A stretch of DNA of 64,000 bases from Halobacillus_A sp043497005 (GTDB lineage: Bacteria; Bacillota; Bacilli; Bacillales; Halobacillaceae). The position numbers were made by a program, and so were the translations under genes. Position 1 is the first letter of the stretch; each line of letters starts with the position of its first letter. The notes beneath the pieces are model-generated. The model made no database searches and had not been told where the DNA came from. It worked only from the letters and a program-made list of their open reading frames with translations. The stretch is taken from NCBI RefSeq assembly GCF_043497005.1, contig NZ_JBIEKE010000001.1, positions 1,458,756 to 1,522,755 on the forward strand, in the 5' to 3' direction. Of this stretch, positions 40,948 to 50,745 are shown piece by piece.

Positions 40948-41895
40948 TTAGAGTGAAACCGGCAAATACAAATGAACGAGCAGTGAAACTCCTAGTAAGA
41001 AGCCGAAGAACGTATTTGTTTGAGCAGTAGCCTTCATGGCAGGCATCATTTCGATAGGCTGCTTTTTGTGTAGAAATCCTTTTACAGAAGCAATTGCTTT
41101 TTTTATGCTTATAAACGTAATGATCGACCAGATAGGTAAAATTCCTAATAAAATTAGAATTAGTGTTAATCCATAAGCGATAGCATACAAAGTAGTTAAA
41201 AAGCGAATGGAACCCTCGTGGCCAAAAAGTATAGCTAAAGTGTGGCGTCCATTTTCTGCATCTCCTACACGGTCTCTTATGTTATTCGCCAACAAGATGG
41301 CACCGATTAAAATGGCAACCGGGACAGAAATGATGAGCACATGCGGTTGAAGAGTTAAAGTTTGAATGTAGTAACTAATTGCAATAATTACGGTTCCCAT
41401 AAATATGCCTGCCGTTAGTTCACCGAATGGTGTATACGCTATAGGGTACGGACCGCCAGTATAGAGGTAGCCGAATATCATACAAATAATACCGATAAAT
41501 GCAATCCACCAACTGGAAGAAGCACAAATATAAACACCTAATAAAGTGGCGGTTCCAAGGAAACTATAAGCTAGGGATTTAACCTTTTTCGGGCTTATCC
41601 CATCTCGTACAATAGCACCTCCTATTCCAACAGATTTTTCGTTATCAAGTCCTCTAACATAGTCAAAGTATTCATTGAACATATTTGTGGCAGCCTGAAT
41701 TAAAATTGAGGCTAGCAGCATGGCTGCAAATAATCCTATATGCATCGTTCCTTCTAAAGCGGCAAGCATTGATCCTATGAAAACAGGAACAAATGCTGCG
41801 GTAAGCGTGTGGGGGCGTAATAGGCGCCACCAAACTTGAAACCCACCCCGCTCGTTTAAGGAAGTTTTTACATCTTGATTAGGTACCGTGCTCAT
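40948..41895 (-). CDS. menA: 1,4-dihydroxy-2-naphthoate polyprenyltransferase MenA
   Basis: A 315-residue UbiA-family membrane enzyme that prenylates DHNA to demethylmenaquinone. About eight helices are visible. The first Asp-rich motif reads NMFNEYFDYVRGLDNEK, and the second NNIRDRVGDAENGRHTLA. GGAGAGGAA precedes ATG 41895. It is divergent from menF, with 204 bases between, which should hold promoters for both arms of the pathway. Confidence 0.94.
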   Translation of the reverse strand: MSTVPNQDVKTSLNERGGFQVWWRLLRPHTLTAAFVPVFIGSMLAALEGTMHIGLFAAMLLASILIQAATNMFNEYFDYVRGLDNEKSVGIGGAIVRDGISPKKVKSLAYSFLGTATLLGVYICASSSWWIAFIGIICMIFGYLYTGGPYPIAYTPFGELTAGIFMGTVIIAISYYIQTLTLQPHVLIISVPVAILIGAILLANNIRDRVGDAENGRHTLAILFGHEGSIRFLTTLYAIAYGLTLILILLGILPIWSIITFISIKKAIASVKGFLHKKQPIEMMPAMKATAQTNTFFGFLLGVSLLVHLYLPVSL

Positions 41896-42099
41896 GGAGT
41901 TCCTCTCCCTTATTAAAATAATATCAACTTAAGTTTAGGGAAACGGTCCCAAAGTGTCAATCGTTGTAAGAATATGCTGGAAAAAGTGAGGATTCCTTGA
42001 GTCCTGGAGAGAAAGAGAATAAAATAGAAGAGGGTCTGTTTAATCTTATACAAAGACCGATTAAATGCAGCGTCCCTATTTGGGATGGGAGGAATTTTC

Positions 42100-43491
42100 A
42101 TGCTTCATACAAAAATACCTCAGATCGAAGAGATCGTTGAGGAAGCAATAAATCAGGCTTCACTAAGTGGGGAGCCCCAATTTATAAGTATCGTAAATCA
42201 AATTGATTATACAGATAGTATTGCATTTTTAGATCGAGCTAGCAAAATCGACCAGCACCGATTATTCTGGCGAAGTGCGGATGAAGAATTCACCTTAGTA
42301 GGAGTTGGTTCTACAAAAAAAATACTGTCAGCAAATGCTCATCGTTTTAACGAGATAGAGGCGGTTTGGAACGAGATACAGCAAGAAGCTGATGTATACG
42401 ATATACTCCACGAAAAAGGGACAGGACTTGTATCAATTGGAGGATTTAGTTTTGATACTGCTCAGGAGAATGGCAAACCTTGGGAAGGGTTTCCTGACAG
42501 CCAAATGACTATTCCTATGTATTTATTAACTAATAAAGGGGATCACTCATTTTTAACAACCAATATTTTAATTTTAGAGGAAGATCACAAACAACAGATT
42601 GTGCACCAAATAAAGCGTGACCATGAACAATTATTGTTTGGCGAAAGGGAAGAGTTAAAATTACCAAAGTGTATAGGTAGAAGTGATGTGGAACCTGAGA
42701 AGTGGAAGGCAATTGTAGAAGAAGCAACTTCTGATATAAAAGATAAAGAACTTGAGAAGGTTGTTCTGGCTAGGGAAGTAAGGATAACGTTTAGTGAGGA
42801 TGTCGAACTTGCTGCCGTTATCGAAAAACTTTGTGAAACACAAACGAACAGTTATATCTTTACTTTTGAAAGTGATGGCGACTACTTTGTTGGTGCTACT
42901 CCAGAAAGGTTAGCAAAAGTGGACAATCAAGGGCTTGTATCTACTTGCTTAGCTGGTACGATTCCGCGTGGAACGGATGTAGACGAGGATAGGAAGCTTG
43001 GAGAACAGCTATTAAATGATCCAAAAAATCGTCAAGAACATGAATTTGTAGTTCAAATGATCCGAGAAGCTGTGGAGGCGTGTTGTTATAATGTAACTAT
43101 CCCAGAAGAACCAATTGTTTACCCACTGAGAAATTTACAGCACCTGTATACACCTGTTACCGCTACGTTGGAAAAAGGGTATACGTTGTTAGATGTTGTG
43201 GCTCGACTACATCCAACCCCCGCTTTAGGCGGTTTGCCTCAACAAACTTCTGTTGATTATATTCGTAAACGCGAAATATTAAACCGAGGTTGGTATGCTG
43301 GCCCTATAGGCTGGTTCGATGGAAAAAACAATGGTGAATTTGCTGTGGCGATTCGCTCTGCCTTGATAAAGAAAAAAGCAGCTTCACTTTTTGCAGGCTG
43401 TGGGGTTGTAGAAGATTCTGATCCTGAGGCAGAATTCGCAGAGACGGCAGTCAAGTTAAAACCAATGTTATCAGCTTTAGGAGGATACTAA
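42100..43491 (+). CDS. menF: Isochorismate synthase MenF
   Basis: A 463-residue chorismate-binding enzyme that makes isochorismate, the first menaquinone step. The conserved C-terminal domain shows KVVLAREV, the YFVGATPERLAKV loop, LAGTIPRG, HLYTPVTATL, LHPTPALGGLP and GWYAGPIGWFD. ATG 42100 is seven bases after GGGAGGAA. Its stop overlaps the menD start by one base. Confidence 0.95.
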   Translation: MLHTKIPQIEEIVEEAINQASLSGEPQFISIVNQIDYTDSIAFLDRASKIDQHRLFWRSADEEFTLVGVGSTKKILSANAHRFNEIEAVWNEIQQEADVYDILHEKGTGLVSIGGFSFDTAQENGKPWEGFPDSQMTIPMYLLTNKGDHSFLTTNILILEEDHKQQIVHQIKRDHEQLLFGEREELKLPKCIGRSDVEPEKWKAIVEEATSDIKDKELEKVVLAREVRITFSEDVELAAVIEKLCETQTNSYIFTFESDGDYFVGATPERLAKVDNQGLVSTCLAGTIPRGTDVDEDRKLGEQLLNDPKNRQEHEFVVQMIREAVEACCYNVTIPEEPIVYPLRNLQHLYTPVTATLEKGYTLLDVVARLHPTPALGGLPQQTSVDYIRKREILNRGWYAGPIGWFDGKNNGEFAVAIRSALIKKKAASLFAGCGVVEDSDPEAEFAETAVKLKPMLSALGGY

Positions 43492-45224
43492 TGGAACACA
43501 CCGCAACACTTACCAGATATATCACACAGTTTGTAGATCAACTCTGTTGTTCCGGGGTGGAGGATGTAGTAATATCTCCGGGATCACGTTCTACTCCTTT
43601 AGCAATGACTTTCCGTGAACACGGAGACATCGCTCATTGGATAAACCTTGACGAACGATCTGCTGCTTTTTTTGCTTTAGGAATTGCTAAAGATAAACAA
43701 AAACCAGTTGCTTTAGTCTGTACCTCTGGAACGGCTGCTGCTAATTATTACCCTGCTATAGTTGAGGCTTACTATAGCAGGGTTCCTTTGCTTGTGCTTA
43801 CAGCTGATCGTCCCCATGAACTAAGGGATGTAGGTGCGCCTCAAGCCATAGAACAGTCCCACATGTATGGGAACTATGTTAAATGGTTTCATGATTTAGC
43901 TTTACCAGAGGAAAGGCTTCTTCCGTATGTAAGAAAACAAGCGTCACGTGCTGTTCATGAGAGTACATCAGGGCACTCTGGGCCGGTTCACTTGAACATT
44001 CCTTTGAGAGAACCTCTCATCCCTGATTTTACTACTCCGGGTTGTTGGAGAAGTGACATCCCTTCTGTGCCTGTTATGATCACTGGAAATGCAACTTTAA
44101 ATAATGAGCAGATTCGTTTTTTTAAAGAGAAGTTATTTAGTGGTCAAAAGGGATTAATTGTATGCGGACCTCAATCAAACAAGCAGTTACCGCACTATAT
44201 TGCACAATTGGCAGCTAAAGCAGGTTTGCCTATTATAGCTGACCCTTTATCACAATTACGTACAGGACCACATGATAAAAGAAACGTGATTGAAAGCTAT
44301 GATGCTCTTTTAAGATCAGAAAAGTTTAAAAATGATTATAAACCCGATTATATTATTAGGTTTGGCGCTATGCCCGTATCAAAAGCATATTTAAAATGGA
44401 TTCAGAAACATAGTAATGACGTTGATCATTACGTCGTTGATGAATTTGCCAGTCATCGAGAGCCTTCGGGTGTTCCTACCACGTTTGTATTCTCTCATCC
44501 TGCAGAATTTTGCGAGCAGATATTAAAAGATGTTGGGGAAGAGGGTAATGAAACCGAGTGGTTATCACAATGGAAAAGTTTAAATGTCGAAGTGAAGAAA
44601 ATTATGCTTGCCAGTCCTGAACCGGCTTTAAATGAGGGGCACGCTGTCGTTTATTTGTCAGAAGCTATACCAGAAGAGTCTAATCTTTTTGTAGGAAACA
44701 GCATGCCTATTCGTGAAGTAGACAGCTTTTTCGCGTCATCTCCGAAAAAAATTAATATTATGGCAAATCGGGGGGCGAATGGAATTGATGGAGTAGTATC
44801 TACAGCTTTGGGCACAGCGGCTCAAGGGAGAAATACGACTTTATTGTTAGGAGATTTATCCTTTTTTCATGACTTAAACGGTTTATTAATAGCGAAACAG
44901 AAAAAAATCAATATGACGATTGTGGTGATTAACAACGACGGCGGCGGGATATTTTCATATTTACCACAGGCTTTAAATAGTGATCATTTTGAAGAACTGT
45001 TTGGTACTCCGTTAGGAATTGATTTCGAAAAAGTTGTTTCTATGTATGAAGGTAGTCATCGCAGGGTAGTAAATTGGGAGAGTTATATAGAAGCCCTAAG
45101 ACTTAGCTATAAAGAAGAAGGACTCTCTGTTGTCGAAGTCATAACAGATCGAGAGAGTCACGTAGCTTTTCACCAGACGAGATGGAATAAAGTTGCTGAC
45201 TTAATAGAAGGGTGGAACAGTTAA
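43491..45224 (+). CDS. menD: SEPHCHC synthase MenD
   Basis: A 577-residue thiamine-diphosphate enzyme joining 2-oxoglutarate to isochorismate. N-terminal VISPGSRSTPLAMTF and LDERSAAFFALG, and the C-terminal TPP/Mg motif GDLSFFHDLNGLL with the later NN pair, are typical. It is coupled to menF by overlap and lies three bases before menH. Confidence 0.96.
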   Translation: MEHTATLTRYITQFVDQLCCSGVEDVVISPGSRSTPLAMTFREHGDIAHWINLDERSAAFFALGIAKDKQKPVALVCTSGTAAANYYPAIVEAYYSRVPLLVLTADRPHELRDVGAPQAIEQSHMYGNYVKWFHDLALPEERLLPYVRKQASRAVHESTSGHSGPVHLNIPLREPLIPDFTTPGCWRSDIPSVPVMITGNATLNNEQIRFFKEKLFSGQKGLIVCGPQSNKQLPHYIAQLAAKAGLPIIADPLSQLRTGPHDKRNVIESYDALLRSEKFKNDYKPDYIIRFGAMPVSKAYLKWIQKHSNDVDHYVVDEFASHREPSGVPTTFVFSHPAEFCEQILKDVGEEGNETEWLSQWKSLNVEVKKIMLASPEPALNEGHAVVYLSEAIPEESNLFVGNSMPIREVDSFFASSPKKINIMANRGANGIDGVVSTALGTAAQGRNTTLLLGDLSFFHDLNGLLIAKQKKINMTIVVINNDGGGIFSYLPQALNSDHFEELFGTPLGIDFEKVVSMYEGSHRRVVNWESYIEALRLSYKEEGLSVVEVITDRESHVAFHQTRWNKVADLIEGWNS

Positions 45225-45227
45225 GTC

Positions 45228-46022
45228 ATGTATGTATCAACTGGACCCCGGAAGTATTGGGTAGAGGAGAAAGGTGATGGACCGCCTCTTTTAATGTTAC
45301 ATGGATTTACAGGAAGTTCTTCTACCTTTAAAAAGGTTAAAGCTACACTTTCCTCTTCTTTTCGATTGGTTTCAATGGATATGCCTGGACATGGTAAAAC
45401 TGGAGAGACAGGACCTATCTCCATGGAGGAGTTTGCAGACGACTTAAAATCGTTGATTACGCAACTTGGTTATTCAAAGATTCCTCTGCTTGGTTATTCC
45501 ATGGGAGGGAGGGCTGCCCTTTCTTTTGCTATTCTTTATCCTGAATATGTGGAGACATTAATCCTTGAAAGCTCGTCTCCTGGATTAGAAACAGTAGAAG
45601 AGCAAGTGGCCCGCCAATCTAAAGATCAACACCATATCGAACAGCTTCTGCAAAAAGGTGTACCGTCTTTTGTTAATTACTGGGAATCTCTTCCTCTCTT
45701 TAAATCACAAAACCGTTTACCGGAAAAAGAACGGATTGAACTGAGAGAGGAACGTTTAAGTCATACTGCTCAGGGACTCGCTGAATCTCTAGAAGGAATG
45801 GGAACAGGAAAACAACCCTCATGGTGGGCGCAGATGCCTGGTTTAAACCTGAATGTATTGTTGATTATTGGAGAAAAAGACGAGAAGTTTGTTAAACTTA
45901 ACCAAAAGATGCATGAGCTTCTGCCAGAAAGTGAGTTGGTTAAAGTGAAAGGCACAGGTCATGCGGTACATGTAGAAGACCCAAGAACTTTCGCTAAAAT
46001 TGTAGAAGAATTCATGCTATAA
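45228..46022 (+). CDS. menH: SHCHC synthase MenH (alpha/beta hydrolase)
   Basis: A 264-residue alpha/beta hydrolase that eliminates pyruvate from SEPHCHC. The nucleophile is in LLGYSMGGRAAL (about Ser91), the oxyanion region in MLHGFTGSSSTF, and the catalytic His in VKGTGHAVHVEDP. It is tightly spaced after menD in the men operon. Its hydrolase fold would be ambiguous alone, but operon position makes the assignment firm. Confidence 0.92.
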   Translation: MYVSTGPRKYWVEEKGDGPPLLMLHGFTGSSSTFKKVKATLSSSFRLVSMDMPGHGKTGETGPISMEEFADDLKSLITQLGYSKIPLLGYSMGGRAALSFAILYPEYVETLILESSSPGLETVEEQVARQSKDQHHIEQLLQKGVPSFVNYWESLPLFKSQNRLPEKERIELREERLSHTAQGLAESLEGMGTGKQPSWWAQMPGLNLNVLLIIGEKDEKFVKLNQKMHELLPESELVKVKGTGHAVHVEDPRTFAKIVEEFML

Positions 46023-46078
46023 TTAATGTGGATTGTAACGGGGGTGACCCCGTATAGAGTAATAAGGAGGTATTTATT

Positions 46079-46897
46079 ATGAAGTATGATTGGGTTTCAG
46101 AACGAGAATATGAAGATATTCTTTATCAAACGTTTGAAGGGATCGCAAGGATAACAATAAATCGTCCAGAGGTGCGCAATGCATTTCGTCCAAAGACTGT
46201 CCAAGAGCTAATTGATGCATTCGCATATGCACGCGACGATTCAAACATTGGTGTTATTGTATTAGCAGGTGCCGGCGATGATGCATTTTGCTCAGGAGGA
46301 GATCAAAGTGTAAGAGGTCATGGCGGTTATGTAGGTGATGATCACATTCCTCGTTTAAATGTATTAGACTTACAGCGCTTAATTCGCGTAATACCTAAGC
46401 CGGTTGTTGCTGAGGTATCTGGGTATGCTATTGGTGGTGGACACGTACTACATATCGTGTGCGATTTAACTATTGCAGCGGATAATGCTATATTTGGACA
46501 AACAGGTCCGAAAGTGGGTAGTTTCGATGCGGGATATGGCGCAGGGTTACTAGCGCGTATTGTTGGTCATAAGAAAGCGCGTGAAATTTGGTATTTATGT
46601 CGTCAATACAGCGCAAAGGAAGCATTAGATATGGGGCTCGTCAATACGGTCGTGCCTTTAGACCAATTAGAAGATGAAATCGTACAATGGGGAAGAGAAA
46701 TGCTGGAAAAATCACCAACAGCGCTCCGTTTCCTTAAAGCTTCCTTTAATGCTGATACAGATGGTTTAGCAGGACTACAGCAAATGGGCGGGGATGCAAC
46801 CTTGTTATATTACACCACTGAAGAAGCAAAGGAAGGCCGCGATTCGTTTAAGGAAAAACGTAAGCCCGACTTTAAACAGTTTCCTCGTTTCCCATAA
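46079..46897 (+). CDS. menB: 1,4-dihydroxy-2-naphthoyl-CoA synthase MenB
   Basis: A 272-residue crotonase-fold enzyme closing the naphthoquinone ring from OSB-CoA. SGGDQSVRGHGGYVG, VSGYAIGGGHVLHIVCD, TGPKVGSFDAGYGAGLLA and the C-terminal FKEKRKPDFKQFPRFP are diagnostic. AAGGAGG precedes ATG 46079. A hairpin lies between it and menE, so menE may have lower expression. Confidence 0.96.
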   Translation: MKYDWVSEREYEDILYQTFEGIARITINRPEVRNAFRPKTVQELIDAFAYARDDSNIGVIVLAGAGDDAFCSGGDQSVRGHGGYVGDDHIPRLNVLDLQRLIRVIPKPVVAEVSGYAIGGGHVLHIVCDLTIAADNAIFGQTGPKVGSFDAGYGAGLLARIVGHKKAREIWYLCRQYSAKEALDMGLVNTVVPLDQLEDEIVQWGREMLEKSPTALRFLKASFNADTDGLAGLQQMGGDATLLYYTTEEAKEGRDSFKEKRKPDFKQFPRFP

Positions 46898-46911
46898 TAT
46901 TTAGTCGTTAT

Positions 46912-46945
46912 AAGGGCTTTCCCATTGAGGGAGAGTCCTTTTCTT
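46912..46945 (+). terminator. Imperfect hairpin between menB and menE
   Basis: AAGGGCTTTCCC pairs with GGGAGAGTCCTT through a few G-U pairs, followed by TTCTTT. It may be a partial terminator within the men operon. Confidence 0.6.
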
Positions 46946-46982
46946 TAGTTCAATCATTAATAGTATGGAAAGAAGGAGAAAC

Positions 46983-48464
46983 ATGATCGAAATTCCGCAT
47001 TGGTTAGAAAAGCAGTATGACTTACAGCCCGATTCAATAGCGATAGAAATGGATGGCGGGGAATCGTTTACATTTAAAGAATTAAGGAATGATAGCCGGA
47101 AGCTAGCAAATGGCTTACTAAAGAAAGGGATAAATCCGGGGGATCATGTAGCTTTTTTATCAGCAAATCATCTTGATTATGTATTGTTTATACATGCTGT
47201 GAGCTATGTGGGGGCAGTGGCGGTCTGTCTGAATGTAAGGTTATCAGCAAAAGAGTTAGCTTATCAAATTGATGATTCAGATACCTGTAGTATTGTGGTA
47301 GATTCACAATATAAAAGATTAGGCGAACGAGCAATGAAAGAAAGTCAAGCAGACATTGATCTATTAAAGGTAGAACAACTGGCCAAAAGTGAAGAAACAA
47401 TGGAGGTTAGAGAAACCCTACGATTGGATGAACGATTTACCATGATGTATACCTCAGGAACTACAGGTAAACCTAAAGCAGTTATGCATACTTATGGCAA
47501 TCATTGGTTTAGTGCGATCGCTTCTGCATTAAACCTTGGTTTAACAGATAAAGATAAATGGTTGGTATGTTTGCCCTTGTTTCACGTAGGCGGTTTTTCT
47601 CTAATAATGAAAAATGTTATATACGGCATGCCCATCGTATTATTGGAGAAATTTGATGCTGAGGTCGTCAATGAGAAGATTATTCATCACCAGGTTACTT
47701 TAGTATCTGTCGTAACAGTAATGCTCCAAAGGCTTCTAAAAAATAGGAAACAAGCATATCCCATTACGTTTAGAGGGGCGTTACTTGGTGGAGGTCCTGT
47801 GCCTGAACCATTATTAAAAGAAGCCTATAAAGCTAATATTCCGGTTTTTCAAACGTATGGAATGACAGAAACGAGCTCTCAAATTTCCACCTTGCGACCA
47901 GGTGACGCTTTTGAGAAGTTGGGATCTGCTGGAAAGGCACTTACGCCTGCTAGCTTAAGCATACGAGATGACGGGAAACCTTGTGCTCCTAATGAAGTAG
48001 GTGAAATCCATGTGAAAGGTCCAATGGTTTCAGGTGGTTATTATCGTCATCACTACCAAGACAATGAATATTTAGCTACAGGTGACTTAGGTTATTTGGA
48101 CGAAGAGGGGTTTTTGTTTGTTATTGATCGAGTCAAAGATATGCTGATTTCCGGTGGTGAAAATGTTTATCCCGCTGAGATTGAGAGTGTACTTTTAGAG
48201 GTTGATGGGGTGCAAGAAGCAGCTGTAACGGGAATTGAACATTCAGAGTGGGGGGAAGTTCCTGTTGCTTTTATAGTAGCCATTGACGATCATCCGGTAA
48301 CGGAAGAAAAAATCCAGAGATATTGTAAGCAACGATTAGCTGGATTTAAAGTACCGGTTTCTATACATTTCATAGGAGAAATTCCTAGAAATGCCTCTAA
48401 CAAAATAGTAAGAAGAAAATTGCACTCACTAATAGAAAAGGGAGAGAACCGTGAACATAAGTAA
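46983..48464 (+). CDS. menE: O-succinylbenzoate-CoA ligase MenE
   Basis: A 493-residue ANL-superfamily adenylating enzyme making OSB-CoA. The P-loop-like motif MYTSGTTGKPKAVMHTYGN, FQTYGMTETSSQ, ATGDLGYLDEEGFLFVIDRV and the C-terminal Lys in NASNKIVRRKL are present. ATG 46983 follows GAAGGAG; the in-frame ATG at 46965 precedes that site. It overlaps menC by 14 bases. Confidence 0.94.
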   Translation: MIEIPHWLEKQYDLQPDSIAIEMDGGESFTFKELRNDSRKLANGLLKKGINPGDHVAFLSANHLDYVLFIHAVSYVGAVAVCLNVRLSAKELAYQIDDSDTCSIVVDSQYKRLGERAMKESQADIDLLKVEQLAKSEETMEVRETLRLDERFTMMYTSGTTGKPKAVMHTYGNHWFSAIASALNLGLTDKDKWLVCLPLFHVGGFSLIMKNVIYGMPIVLLEKFDAEVVNEKIIHHQVTLVSVVTVMLQRLLKNRKQAYPITFRGALLGGGPVPEPLLKEAYKANIPVFQTYGMTETSSQISTLRPGDAFEKLGSAGKALTPASLSIRDDGKPCAPNEVGEIHVKGPMVSGGYYRHHYQDNEYLATGDLGYLDEEGFLFVIDRVKDMLISGGENVYPAEIESVLLEVDGVQEAAVTGIEHSEWGEVPVAFIVAIDDHPVTEEKIQRYCKQRLAGFKVPVSIHFIGEIPRNASNKIVRRKLHSLIEKGENREHK

Positions 48465-49554
48465 AATTAATTTAAATGAAATCACCATCCCTTTAAAAAC
48501 TCCTTTTCAAACAAATAGTGGAAAGTTATCAGAGCGTTCGGTCATTATAATTTCGATTGAGGATACGAATGGAATGATAGGGTATGGAGAAGTTACTGCG
48601 TTTTCCCTCCCTTTTTATACCTCTGAAACCATTCAAACAGCTTGGCACGTTCTTAAAGATATTGTTATTCCTTCTCTTAACTTTGAGGAGATGCCCCATC
48701 CGAGTGACTTTTCTGAAGGTGTTTCTTTTATTAAAGGTAATCAAATGGCTAAGGCAGGAATAGAGGCAGCTTTATGGGATTTACATGCAAAGCAGTTGAA
48801 TATAAGCCTTTCTAAGTTAATTGGAGGGGTTCGGAAGAATGTAAAAGCAGGAGCAGTACTAAGTTTAACTAGTCAATTGTCAACAGATGTTCCCCTATTG
48901 CTGGAATCAGGATATGAGCGTTTTAAGTTGAAGGTGGAAAAGGGTAAAGAAGAAGAAATCATTTCCCATGTTAGAGAGCGATATCCAGATTTACCCCTAA
49001 TGATTGACGCGAATGGTATGTACAATGCAGAGGATATCCCAGGTTTAAAGCGCTTAGACCAATATAACTTAGAAATGATTGAGCAGCCATTTAGAACTGG
49101 GGATTTTTATTTGCATCAACAGCTGCAGCATCAAGTCACAACCCCGATTTGTTTAGATGAATCAATCCAAAGCTTTCAAGATGCTGTACAAGCCATTGCT
49201 ATGGATTGCTGTCGCACAATAAATATAAAAATAAGCCGTGTAGGCGGATTAACGGAAGCTATTCATATACATGATTTATGTAAGAAACATCAAATTCCCG
49301 TGTGGTGTGGAGGCATGGTGGAGACAGGCATTTCTAAAGCTCATAATATTGCGTTAGCTTCCCTTAGCAATTTTACAATACCCGGAGATTTATCTCACTC
49401 TACGCGTTATTTGGAAGAGGATATTATTCAACCTTACATTAAAGTAAAAGAAGGCAGCATAGAAGTGCCTGAAGCCTCGGGTATAGGTTACGAAGTTGAC
49501 AAGGCTGCTTTGGCTAGATTAACTAATAAATATTGGCATTTTCATGTGAATTAA
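48451..49554 (+). CDS. menC: O-succinylbenzoate synthase MenC
   Basis: A 367-residue enolase-superfamily dehydratase. The catalytic KxK is in RFKLKVEKGK (about 155-160), metal ligands in LMIDANGMY, MIEQPF and CLDESI, and the second catalytic Lys in INIKISRVGGL. The GTG start at 48451 follows AAGGGAGAG and lies within the end of menE. Family members of this group may also racemise N-acylamino acids; context supports the menaquinone role. Confidence 0.93.
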   Translation: MNISKINLNEITIPLKTPFQTNSGKLSERSVIIISIEDTNGMIGYGEVTAFSLPFYTSETIQTAWHVLKDIVIPSLNFEEMPHPSDFSEGVSFIKGNQMAKAGIEAALWDLHAKQLNISLSKLIGGVRKNVKAGAVLSLTSQLSTDVPLLLESGYERFKLKVEKGKEEEIISHVRERYPDLPLMIDANGMYNAEDIPGLKRLDQYNLEMIEQPFRTGDFYLHQQLQHQVTTPICLDESIQSFQDAVQAIAMDCCRTINIKISRVGGLTEAIHIHDLCKKHQIPVWCGGMVETGISKAHNIALASLSNFTIPGDLSHSTRYLEEDIIQPYIKVKEGSIEVPEASGIGYEVDKAALARLTNKYWHFHVN

Positions 49555-49576
49555 TCGAATAATAGGAGGCGGCATT

Positions 49577-50329
49577 TTGGGAACATTACTATATAGTGAA
49601 GAACAATTTCTTCATAAGCACTTTAGATATTATCTAGAGGTGGAAGACGAAGGGTATGAAACAATTAAAGGCGAACGTCTAAAGATAAAATCCGGTATCC
49701 AGCAGACCATTGATTACATCCACGCTTATATGAAATCAGAATTTCTGCTTACTTCAGCTTCCGTTCTTTCAAAAAGGTATGGTTATTACATTGCTACTGT
49801 TCCTATAGCAATGATGACTCTTTTTAATAAATGTCCTAACATGAAATTCGATAATATAAATCTTGTACTTACGAATAACGAGCAAAAATGGTTTCCTAAA
49901 CTGGAGCTTATTTCCAAAGAAGTAACTGAACCCGGTAAAATTGATCGGGATAAATGGTTGCAAAAGGAGGTAACGAACCTTTTCACGCATCACGTACGTC
50001 CCTTATTTTTGCACATCAACCAGTTAACTCGACTTTCAATGGACGTAATGTGGGAAAACATAGCGATATATATGTTTCGTTTTTATGAACGAGAATTAGA
50101 CCAATGGTATGGTCCTAAGACGGTAAGAAAACTTAAAAAAGATTTTTATTATATTGTGGAGCAGCTTCCAGGAGAGGCTTTTGGGGAAAAAACAAATCCT
50201 TTCACTTATTTTGTAAAGCAGCCTTTGCTTGAAACAGGAGCACGACAACGAAAGTGCTGTTGTCTCTCTTATAAGCTTTATAAAGACAGTAATTATTGTA
50301 AAGTTTGTCCGCATTTACACCATAAGTAA
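49577..50329 (+). CDS. FhuF/IucA-C-terminal-like [2Fe-2S] protein
   Basis: A 250-residue cytosolic protein. The C-terminal RKCCCLSYKLYKDSNYCKVC (about 227-246) holds a CC-x10-CxxC pattern like the [2Fe-2S] site of the ferric-siderophore reductase FhuF, and the body resembles FhuF/IucA-IucC C-terminal domains. The TTG start at 49577 is seven bases after AGGAGG. It follows menC by 23 bases and may be co-transcribed with the men genes. Siderophore-iron reduction is the likeliest role; no siderophore transporter is nearby. Confidence 0.8.
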   Translation: MGTLLYSEEQFLHKHFRYYLEVEDEGYETIKGERLKIKSGIQQTIDYIHAYMKSEFLLTSASVLSKRYGYYIATVPIAMMTLFNKCPNMKFDNINLVLTNNEQKWFPKLELISKEVTEPGKIDRDKWLQKEVTNLFTHHVRPLFLHINQLTRLSMDVMWENIAIYMFRFYERELDQWYGPKTVRKLKKDFYYIVEQLPGEAFGEKTNPFTYFVKQPLLETGARQRKCCCLSYKLYKDSNYCKVCPHLHHK

Positions 50330-50386
50330 TTTTACGTTATAAAAGTCTCACTTTTGCTAAACCTAGAGTAAAGGAGGCTTATGATA

Positions 50387-50728
50387 ATGAATAAAAGACC
50401 TTATTATGTGAATATTGGGACCCGGGAGATTTCGATTAATCATGATGCTAATAATGATGATTTTATTATTCATGCGGATGAAGAGGACTTGTTATTATTA
50501 AGAGAAGTATTTGATGAAATGTACAATTCTGACACCAGGTCTTTTTTTAGAGCTCATGTTCCTTTTGACCCCTATCATAGAGATCAGTCTAATGATGAAT
50601 TTGATGAGGGAATGAAGTCTGCCTTTAGGATGATCTATGATCTCGGCGATGAAAAAACGAAGCAGCATATTTCATCGATGGGTGTGTTAGAGGATTTAAA
50701 TAATAATGAAACGCCGCTTCAAGATTGA
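50387..50728 (+). CDS. Small conserved acidic protein of unknown function
   Basis: A 113-residue cytosolic protein beginning KRPYYVNIGTREISINHDAN and including FFRAHVPFDPYHRDQSNDEF. Similar bacillar proteins carry only vague names. ATG 50387 is nine bases after AAGGAGG; ATG 50381 is too close. The stop overlaps a GC-rich hairpin (ACGCCGCTTCAA and complement, 50711-50736) without a clear T-run. Function unknown. Confidence 0.72.
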   Translation: MNKRPYYVNIGTREISINHDANNDDFIIHADEEDLLLLREVFDEMYNSDTRSFFRAHVPFDPYHRDQSNDEFDEGMKSAFRMIYDLGDEKTKQHISSMGVLEDLNNNETPLQD

Positions 50729-50745
50729 AGCGGCGTAGATTGTTA

